NCBI GenBank assembly: GCA_028715095.1
Contig: JAQUSM010000087.1
Coordinates: 1 to 5,200, forward strand
Source of the DNA: Candidatus Omnitrophota bacterium
GTDB taxonomy: Bacteria; Omnitrophota; Gorgyraeia; Gygaellales; Profunditerraquicolaceae
Length of the DNA stretch: 5,200 bases
Direction: 5' to 3'
The notes below the pieces were generated by a model. The model made no database searches. It saw only the letters and a program-made list of their open reading frames with translations, and was not told the DNA's origin. The position numbers and the translations under genes were made by a program. Shown piece by piece: positions 1 to 4,057 of this stretch (within the stretch, counting starts at the first letter, position 1; each line of letters opens with the position of its first letter).

Positions 1-320
1 CTGTACTATTTTTCTGGACTACCTGGTGCCCTTATTGCCGCACAGAATTAAAAGAATTAAATAAGTTATATCCTCAAATGGAGAAAGAGGGAATAGCTGT
101 TTTTGCCGTCAATGTAGGAGAGGAAAGTTATAAGGTGGTAAGGTTCTTGAAAGATCATCCGGTCAGCATAAGGGTACTTTTAGACAGGGATACCCGGGCA
201 GCGGAAAATTATGAAATTAACGGGGTCCCCACTTACATATTTATGAATAAGTCCGGCAAGGTAATTTCGCTGGAACACAGGCTGCCGGCGGATTACAAAA
301 ATTTGTTATTAAATAACTGA
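1..320 (+). CDS. Thioredoxin-fold (TlpA/ResA-like) protein, 5' partial
   Basis: The reading frame is open from base 3 and gives 105 visible residues; the N-terminus lies outside the window. It begins inside the first beta strand and carries FFWTTWCPYCRTEL, with the redox pair at visible residues C9 and C12 (CPYC). Later come VLLDRDT and GVPTYIFMN, where the proline after GV is the cis-proline that packs against the CXXC in thioredoxins. This layout is typical of TlpA/ResA/AhpC-TSA-like thiol-disulfide oxidoreductases, which are usually exported or lipoprotein-anchored and reduce disulfides outside the membrane. The signal peptide or lipobox that would confirm location is not visible. The ATG at base 78 is an internal methionine, because the catalytic motif lies upstream of it. 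The TGA stop overlaps the next start (TGATG), so the two genes are very probably cotranscribed. The fold is certain; the redox partner is unknown. Confidence 0.9.
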   Translation, partial: VLFFWTTWCPYCRTELKELNKLYPQMEKEGIAVFAVNVGEESYKVVRFLKDHPVSIRVLLDRDTRAAENYEINGVPTYIFMNKSGKVISLEHRLPADYKNLLLNN

Positions 321-946
321 TGGATAAAAGGATAACCAGCTTAATTGCGAATTTAAAACGCCGGAATATCGAGGGAATTTACGCTGTTTCTAAAGATGAA
401 GCCAGGCAAAGGATCAAGCAGCTTATTTTAAGAAGCTCAACCGTAGGTATTTCAGGCTCTAAAACCCTGGATGAGTTAGGTGTTGTAGCGTTTCTTGAAG
501 CTTCCGGTTATGAAGTATTTAACCAGTATAAACCGGGAATAAGCCGGGAGCAAAGTTTGCAGATGCGTAATCTCGGCTGCCGCGCGGATTATTTCCTGAC
601 CAGTTGTAATGCTGTTTCCGAAGAAGGGGAGTTGGTTTTCTTTAGCGCTAACGGCCAGCGCACCAGCGGCATTGCCAATGCCGAGAACGTAATTGTGGTC
701 TGCGGTTTAAACAAAATCGTTCCAAATTTAGAGCAGGGGCTTAAGCGCAGCAGGGAATATGCGGCGACGCTTAACTGTAAGCGCCTTGATTGGAAGTCGG
801 CCTGCCTGGGAGAGGGGGCCTGTCATAAAGATATTTGCCTTGAGCCGGAATATAAAAGGATGTGCTGCCAGGTTTTAATTATTGAATCTGAGATTAGGCC
901 TGAAAGGGTAAAGGTGGTTATCGTCGGTGAAAATCTGGGTTTTTAA
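320..946 (+). CDS. Stand-alone LUD-domain (LutC/YkgG-like, DUF162) protein
   Basis: This 208-residue protein is a single LUD domain. Landmarks are GISGSKTLDELGV (about 43-55), ADYFLTSCNAVSEEGELV (89-106), a glycine-rich NGQRTSGI stretch (111-118), VIVVCGLNKIVPNLEQGLKR (124-143) and the terminal VIVGENLGF (200-208). In the lactate-utilisation complex LutABC, LUD proteins work beside an iron-sulfur protein and a CCG-domain protein. Neither partner is present here, so lactate oxidation should not be assumed. The C-terminal third is cysteine-rich: C153, C162, C168, C173, C182 and C183. The C-x5-C-x4-C-x8-C spacing recalls the cysteine cluster of stand-alone LUD proteins and could bind a metal. 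No signal peptide is visible, so it is probably cytosolic. The start overlaps the preceding stop and has no Shine-Dalgarno sequence, which implies translational coupling. Family assignment is firm; biochemical role is unknown. Confidence 0.88.
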   Translation: MDKRITSLIANLKRRNIEGIYAVSKDEARQRIKQLILRSSTVGISGSKTLDELGVVAFLEASGYEVFNQYKPGISREQSLQMRNLGCRADYFLTSCNAVSEEGELVFFSANGQRTSGIANAENVIVVCGLNKIVPNLEQGLKRSREYAATLNCKRLDWKSACLGEGACHKDICLEPEYKRMCCQVLIIESEIRPERVKVVIVGENLGF

Positions 947-952
947 GAGGAG
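947..952 (+). promoter_or_regulatory. Strong ribosome binding site of ybaB
   Basis: GAGGAG lies directly after the TAA stop of the LUD gene, with 8 nt before the ATG at 961. It is the best Shine-Dalgarno sequence in the left operon. It fixes the ybaB start and suggests independent, possibly higher, translation of this cistron than of its coupled neighbours. Confidence 0.85.
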
Positions 953-960
953 ATAGAAAT

Positions 961-1254
961 ATGTTTGATAAGATGAAGCAAATATTTGAAATGCAGAAGT
1001 CGATGCAGGAGTTGAAGCGCCGGCTTGAGGAGGTCAATTTCGATGTTTCAAGCAGTAACGGGATAGTAAAAATAAATATGAACGGCGCGCAGAAGATCAA
1101 TAGTGTAAATATCAACGGCAACCTTGCGGAACTTGATAAGGCCGTTCTTGAAAAATCTATCTGCGATGCTTATGAACGGGCTTTAAAACACGCCCAGGAA
1201 ATAGCAGCCAGTAAACTTAAAGACATATCAGGCTTGAATCTGCCTAAACCATAA
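961..1254 (+). CDS. ybaB: YbaB/EbfC family nucleoid-associated DNA-binding protein
   Basis: At 97 residues the protein has the usual length of the YbaB/EbfC family, small dimeric proteins that bind DNA and help shape the nucleoid. An N-terminal helix rich in Met, Lys, Gln and Glu (residues 1-25, MKQIFEMQKSMQELKRRLEEV) is followed by a beta-sheet core (about 26-58, including GIVKINMNGAQKINSVNI). A helix follows (58-87, with DAYERALKHAQEIAASKL), then a short tail. In many bacteria ybaB lies between dnaX and recR. Here it lies between a LUD gene and a Minf_1886-like gene, so the classic DNA-repair context is missing. The downstream TAATG overlap ties it to the next gene. Family call is secure; the in vivo role in this organism is inferred only from the family. 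Confidence 0.93.
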   Translation: MFDKMKQIFEMQKSMQELKRRLEEVNFDVSSSNGIVKINMNGAQKINSVNINGNLAELDKAVLEKSICDAYERALKHAQEIAASKLKDISGLNLPKP

Positions 1255-1643
1255 TGAGTAAATTTATTGATTTAGTTGAGGAGATCTGCAGGCGCGACAA
1301 AAGATATAAACCGGATGCTTATGAGTTTGTACTGCAGGGGTTGAACTTTACCCAGGCCAAACTTAAAAAGCAGGCGCATGTCAGCGGAAAAGAGCTTGCT
1401 TTTGGACTGCGGGATTATGCGATTGAACAATACGGAGCTCTTTCGCAGAGAGTATTATCGCATTGGGGAATAAGCCAGACCCGGGATTTTGGAGAGATTG
1501 TCTATAATATGATTGAAAAGAAACTTTTGTCCAAAAGCGACGAAGATTATCTGGATGATTTTAATTTGGTTTACGAATTCAATACGGCATTTGCCAATGT
1601 CCTGGCGGATACCGTGGATTTTAACATTCCTAATAAGCCATGA
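1254..1643 (+). CDS. Minf_1886-like conserved protein of unknown function
   Basis: This acidic, mostly helical protein of 129 residues has no signal peptide, membrane segment or cysteine-based metal site; its one cysteine is C12. Recognisable stretches are ICRRDKRYKPDAYEFVLQGL (11-30), HVSGKELAFGLRDYAIEQYG (42-61), VLSHWGISQTRDFGEIVYNM (67-86) and a C-terminal acidic segment around YLDDFNLVYEF (99-109). From memory these match the Minf_1886 family (a TIGRFAM model described as restricted to Verrucomicrobia and Planctomycetes), which has no experimentally known function. I could not run the search. The start is the ATG in TAATG at the end of ybaB, with no Shine-Dalgarno sequence upstream, so translation is probably coupled to ybaB. 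That makes a functional link with the nucleoid protein possible but unproven. The gene also hints at the lineage of the host. Confidence 0.75.
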   Translation: MSKFIDLVEEICRRDKRYKPDAYEFVLQGLNFTQAKLKKQAHVSGKELAFGLRDYAIEQYGALSQRVLSHWGISQTRDFGEIVYNMIEKKLLSKSDEDYLDDFNLVYEFNTAFANVLADTVDFNIPNKP

Positions 1644-2104
1644 TCAATAAGTGTTTGAAGGAGCTTATCGAGTCCAGGGAGTTTATCAGCATGGCTTCCT
1701 GTGATTTAGAGTTCAGGCCTAATGCCGCGCCTAAATTCTTGTTAAAAGTAGAAGGGAACTATCTTTATTTAGTGGATTATATTATCGGCCGCACCTTTAC
1801 TAACCTCCAGGTAAACCCGCGGGCCTCGCTTTCCTTTATTGACAGCAATACCTTAATCGGTTATCAGATTAACGGCAGGGTGGAGATTATTGATGCAGGC
1901 CCGGAATATAAAGAAATAATAAAGGAATTGCAGCATAAACAGATTAACTTATCTATAGCCAGGGTTATTGAGGGAGTGACTAAGGGCAAGGCGCATAAGT
2001 CTTTTGAGGTAGCCATACCCGATCAATTTGTGATTTTTAAGGTGAAGATGGAAGAGGTGGTTGAGATGCGCCCTAGCGGCACCCTTAAAAGGGAGAAGGT
2101 ATGA
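1640..2104 (+). CDS. Pyridoxamine 5'-phosphate oxidase-like split-barrel flavoprotein
   Basis: The 154-residue product has the order typical of small FMN-binding split-barrel (PNPOx-like) proteins. It starts with a helix (1-13), then strand FISMASCDLEFRPNAAPKFLL (15-35). YLYLVDYIIGRTFTNLQVNP (41-60) follows, in which R51 and the downstream helix occupy the region that usually contacts the FMN phosphate. ASLSFID (62-68) and GYQINGRVEII (74-84) come next. A helical stretch with LSIARVIEGVTKGKAHKSF (104-122) leads to a final strand, FVIFKVKMEEVVEM (130-143). Members reduce or bind diverse substrates (flavin, F420, heme, vitamin B6), so a pyridoxine role cannot be claimed. FMN binding is inferred from the fold. 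An ATGA overlap joins it to the previous gene and another to the next, so it is embedded in the operon and probably translated by coupling. Confidence 0.8.
   Translation: MINKCLKELIESREFISMASCDLEFRPNAAPKFLLKVEGNYLYLVDYIIGRTFTNLQVNPRASLSFIDSNTLIGYQINGRVEIIDAGPEYKEIIKELQHKQINLSIARVIEGVTKGKAHKSFEVAIPDQFVIFKVKMEEVVEMRPSGTLKREKV
2091..2099 (+). promoter_or_regulatory. Ribosome binding site deciding the MetE-like start
   Basis: GGGAGAAGG precedes three candidate in-frame ATGs at 2101, 2104 and 2110. From the GGGAG core the spacers are 5, 8 and 14 nt. The first two are good and the third is too far. The 2101 start also makes a standard ATGA overlap with the upstream stop, so it is chosen; the choice between 2101 and 2104 changes one residue only. 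Confidence 0.65.
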
Positions 2105-3138
2105 TGAATATGAAAGGACTGGCAACAGGAGTTGGCAGTTTGCCTTTTCTTGAGGCGCAAAAGGCTATAGATTTGATCTTGCGGTATGTTCCCTGCGCGC
2201 CTTTTTGGCCGCAGCTTCCCAAATGCGATATGCGCGAAGGGATGATTGCGCAGTTCAGCGAGAATTTGCCCGGCCTTAAGATTGATGCCTCCTCCGGGTT
2301 GCGTTTTGCCCCTGTTGACAGGGAAAGGGAGCTGGAGGTTTTTTACGAAAGGTTTATCGCTGAAGATTTTTCCTATTTTAAGTTAAGCCCGGATTTTGCC
2401 AGGGGTTTGTATGCTTTTTACCAGCGCCTTAAAGATATGGACTTATCCCGGGTAGAATTTATTAAATGCCAGGTTACCGGGCCGTTTACTTTCTGTTCCG
2501 GGATAAATGATCCATACGGAAAATCTATCCTGCATGATAAGGTATTGATGCAGGCAATGGTTAAGGGTTTAAGTATGAAAGCTCTTTGGCAGCTGGAGTA
2601 CTTTAAACCGTTTGGGAAGAAGATAATAATGTTCTTTGATGAGCCTTATTTGACTTCCGTAGGCTCGGCCTATACTCCGGTTAATCGCAACGATGTGATT
2701 AGCGCCTTTTCTGAGCTAACCGATAGCCTAAAGTCCCGGGATTGCCTGGTTGGCATACATTGCTGCGGCAATACCGATTGGAGTATGCTTATGGAGGCGG
2801 AAGGTATTGATTTAATTAATTTTGACGCCTTTGATTTTCAGGAAAGGTTTGTGCTTTATGCGGATAACCTGAATAGTTTCCTGAAGAGAGGAGGAGTAAT
2901 TTGCTGGGGGATTGTCCCTACGCAGGGATATGATTCCAGTCAAACTCCGGAAGGGCTGTCGCAAAGAATAAAATCCGGATTGGATACCCTGGTTAAGAAG
3001 GGTATTGACCGGGAACTCCTCCTGGACAGGCTTATGATTAGCCCCGCATGCGGTTTAGGTGCCTTGGATGCGCGGCAGGCAGAAGGGATTTTTAGCCTGC
3101 TTGATAAAACCTCCGTATTTATCCGAAAAACCTTCTAA
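2101..3138 (+). CDS. Core-MetE/UROD-like methyltransferase (possible folate-independent methionine synthase)
   Basis: At 345 residues this is about half of classical MetE and corresponds only to its C-terminal catalytic barrel. Visible motifs are the N-terminal TGVGSLPF (9-16), PFWPQLP (34-40), KCQVTGPFTF (122-131), FFDEPYL (178-184), GIHCCGNTDW (218-227), INFDAFDF (239-246) and ISPACGLG (313-320). By analogy with MetE, the zinc that activates the thiol would be held by H220, C222 and C317. D242 sits where MetE has a glutamate. The N-terminal half that helps MetE bind polyglutamyl methyl-folate is absent, so the methyl donor may be a methyl-corrinoid protein, as proposed for short core-MetE methionine synthases of anaerobes. 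Other members of the superfamily act on uroporphyrinogen or methylcobamide:CoM, so the substrate is not fixed. It is the last gene of the left operon, and I see no convincing terminator after it. Confidence 0.78.
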   Translation: MMNMKGLATGVGSLPFLEAQKAIDLILRYVPCAPFWPQLPKCDMREGMIAQFSENLPGLKIDASSGLRFAPVDRERELEVFYERFIAEDFSYFKLSPDFARGLYAFYQRLKDMDLSRVEFIKCQVTGPFTFCSGINDPYGKSILHDKVLMQAMVKGLSMKALWQLEYFKPFGKKIIMFFDEPYLTSVGSAYTPVNRNDVISAFSELTDSLKSRDCLVGIHCCGNTDWSMLMEAEGIDLINFDAFDFQERFVLYADNLNSFLKRGGVICWGIVPTQGYDSSQTPEGLSQRIKSGLDTLVKKGIDRELLLDRLMISPACGLGALDARQAEGIFSLLDKTSVFIRKTF

Positions 3139-3199
3139 AATAAAACTATTTGACAAATCCGGTTAAAGTTATATAATCAAGAAAATCGGTTTTTCCGAT
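3121..3199. repeat. Imperfect long-range inverted repeat flanking the por promoter
   Basis: ATCCGAAAAACC at 3121-3132, in the last codons of the MetE-like gene, is the reverse complement of GGTTTTTCCGAT at 3188-3199 with one mismatch in 12. The right arm is part of the perfect inverted repeat at 3182-3202. The left arm could be a degraded second operator copy, or could pair with the leader in read-through RNA. The match is short, so chance is a real alternative. Confidence 0.35.
3150..3177 (+). promoter_or_regulatory. Consensus sigma70-type promoter of the por operon
   Basis: TTGACA at 3150-3155 and TATAAT at 3172-3177 match the housekeeping consensus at all twelve positions, with a 16-nt spacer (one below the optimum). 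The start of transcription is expected near 3183-3186, about 48 nt before the porG ATG. It lies in the only true intergenic gap of the window, right after the MetE-like stop. It therefore marks a new transcription unit rather than a continuation of the left operon. The spacer contains AAATCCGGTT (3155-3164), which resembles AAATCGGTT in the downstream inverted repeat. Confidence 0.85.
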
Positions 3200-3202
3200 T
3201 TT
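3182..3202. repeat. Perfect 8-bp inverted repeat at the por transcription start
   Basis: AAAATCGG (3182-3189) and CCGATTTT (3195-3202) are exact reverse complements around a TTTTT centre. The element starts at about the transcription start predicted from the -10 box. As DNA it would be a well-placed repressor operator. As RNA it would form a modest hairpin at the extreme 5' end of the por mRNA, which could stabilise the transcript. I do not recognise it as the site of a known regulator. It lies downstream of the promoter and lacks a strong GC stem with a following U run, so a terminator role for the upstream gene is less likely. Confidence 0.7.
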
Positions 3203-3227
3203 AGGAAAATTTCAGTTGATTTTAGGA
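3197..3227 (+). repeat. 10-nt direct repeat in the por leader, second copy overlapping the ribosome binding site
   Basis: GATTTTAGGA occurs at 3197-3206 and again at 3218-3227, so the copies are offset by 21 nt, close to two turns of B-DNA. The first copy forms part of the right arm of the inverted repeat. The second supplies most of the porG Shine-Dalgarno sequence. The 5' arm at 3182-3189 could pair with either copy (the second as TTGATTTT at 3216-3223 with two G-U pairs), which allows alternative leader folds. Confidence 0.6.
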
Positions 3228-3228
3228 G
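3224..3228 (+). promoter_or_regulatory. Ribosome binding site of porG
   Basis: AGGAG stands 4 nt before the ATG at 3233, a rather tight spacing. It overlaps the end of the second GATTTTAGGA copy, so anything that binds or folds that repeat would affect initiation at the first por gene. Confidence 0.75.
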
Positions 3229-3232
3229 TATT

Positions 3233-3781
3233 ATGAAAGAAATCAGGATTCATGCCCGCGCAGGACAGGGCGCAATCACTACCGCATCTTTATTAGGGTT
3301 TAGCTACTTTAACGAAGGTAAATTCCCCTATGCTTTCCCCAACTTCGGGGCAGCCAGGATGGGTGCGCCTATGAACGCCTTTGTGCGCGTAGACAGTGAT
3401 CCGGTCCGGCTGCGCAGCCAGATTTATGAGCCTGATTACGTCATTATTGTCGATCCTACTCTTTTGCGCGGGTATAATTGTTTCTCCGGGTTAAAAGAGG
3501 ATGGAGTCGCCATTATTAACGGTAAAGAAGATTTAGAGCTTCCTAAATTAAAGGCTAAGCAAAGTGTTTTTGTTGTTCCGGCGAATGAAATTGCTTTAAG
3601 GAATATCGGCCGTCCGCTGGGAAATACCGCTTTAATCGGGGCATTTGCGGCGGCTACCGGAGAGCTGAAGTTGGACAACCTTATTGAGGTAATTAAAAAA
3701 CGTTTTAGCGGCAAGGCACAGGAAGGCAATATCAAAGCAGCCAAAGAAGGTTTTGAGTACGTTAAGAAGGGGATGAAATAA
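3233..3781 (+). CDS. porG: Pyruvate/2-oxoacid:ferredoxin oxidoreductase, gamma subunit
   Basis: This 182-residue protein has the usual length of a separate POR gamma subunit, equivalent to domain III of single-chain PFOR. It opens with EIRIHARAGQGAITTASLLG (3-22), the family's glycine-rich signature. FPNFGAARMGAPMNAFVRVD (35-54), RSQIYEPDYVIIVDPTLL (61-78) and a C-terminal helical part with PLGNTALIGAFAAATG (128-143) follow. The subunit helps build the cytosolic complex that oxidatively decarboxylates pyruvate (or a related 2-oxoacid) with CoA, passing electrons to ferredoxin; the reverse reaction fixes CO2 onto acetyl-CoA. It has its own promoter and leader upstream. It ends in tandem TAA TAA followed at once by the porD ATG. 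Pyruvate is preferred over branched-chain or oxoglutarate substrates because of the gamma-delta-alpha order and the RMGAP/RSQIYEPD motifs, but sequence reading alone does not settle it. Confidence 0.93.
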   Translation: MKEIRIHARAGQGAITTASLLGFSYFNEGKFPYAFPNFGAARMGAPMNAFVRVDSDPVRLRSQIYEPDYVIIVDPTLLRGYNCFSGLKEDGVAIINGKEDLELPKLKAKQSVFVVPANEIALRNIGRPLGNTALIGAFAAATGELKLDNLIEVIKKRFSGKAQEGNIKAAKEGFEYVKKGMK

Positions 3782-3784
3782 TAA

Positions 3785-4057
3785 ATGTTTGGTCCATTAA
3801 CCGTAAAACCAAAAAATAGCAAAGGCGATAAGACCGGCAGCTGGAGGACTCTTCTCAGGCCGCATTATCTGCATAAAAATTGTATTGCCTGCAGGATGTG
3901 CCTGATGATTTGCCCTGAAGGCTGTGTAAGCGGCAAAGAGAAGAATGCCTTCTCGGTAAATTATACTTTCTGCAAAGGGTGCGGTTTATGCGCGGATATC
4001 TGCCCGAAAAAAGATATTGAAATGGTTAGCGAAGAATCAAAGAGAGAGGAATCATGA
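3785..4057 (+). CDS. porD: Pyruvate/2-oxoacid:ferredoxin oxidoreductase, delta subunit (2x[4Fe-4S])
   Basis: The small 90-residue ferredoxin-like subunit carries two complete CxxCxxCxxxCP motifs: C33, C36, C39, C43 and C63, C66, C69, C73. Each would hold a 4Fe-4S cluster that relays electrons from the thiamine site to external ferredoxin. The N-terminal GSWRTLLRP (18-26) is characteristic of POR delta subunits and separates them from free bacterial ferredoxins. An extra cysteine, C47, follows the first motif and is not needed for a cluster. The start is 3 nt after the porG stop; the nearest Shine-Dalgarno-like run, AAGGGG (3767-3772), is 12 nt away, so coupling to porG probably helps. The stop overlaps the porA start (ATGA). 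The tail (about 80-90) is charged and likely flexible. Confidence 0.94.
   Translation: MFGPLTVKPKNSKGDKTGSWRTLLRPHYLHKNCIACRMCLMICPEGCVSGKEKNAFSVNYTFCKGCGLCADICPKKDIEMVSEESKREES

Noticed and set aside
78..320. A separate 80-residue gene starting at the ATG at 78
   Set aside because: The same frame is open to the window edge and holds the CPYC active site upstream, so this ATG is an internal methionine of a larger thioredoxin-fold protein.
320..946. Assignment of the LUD gene as lutC of a lactate-utilisation operon
   Set aside because: No lutA or lutB is adjacent, and the cysteine-rich tail fits stand-alone LUD proteins better.
918..1121. Reverse-strand open frame of 67 codons across the LUD/ybaB junction
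   Set aside because: It lies opposite two well-supported genes, and its hydrophobic, Phe/Ile/Leu-rich product is what the complement of Lys/Glu-rich ybaB codons gives. No ribosome binding site or family match.
3182..3202. Rho-independent terminator for the left operon
   Set aside because: The inverted repeat lies downstream of a perfect promoter, has only four G-C pairs, and is followed by AGGAAAA rather than a U run. An operator or 5' hairpin fits better, though weak attenuation cannot be excluded.
3139..3232. A known riboswitch (for example SAM-responsive) before por or after the MetE-like gene
   Set aside because: The gap is only 94 nt and the predicted leader about 48 nt. That is too short for the common riboswitch classes, and no conserved core was recognised.
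3436..3822. Reverse-strand open frame of 128 codons opposite porG
   Set aside because: It is an antisense shadow of a confidently identified POR gamma gene, and its low-complexity Ser/Leu/Pro product resembles no family I know.
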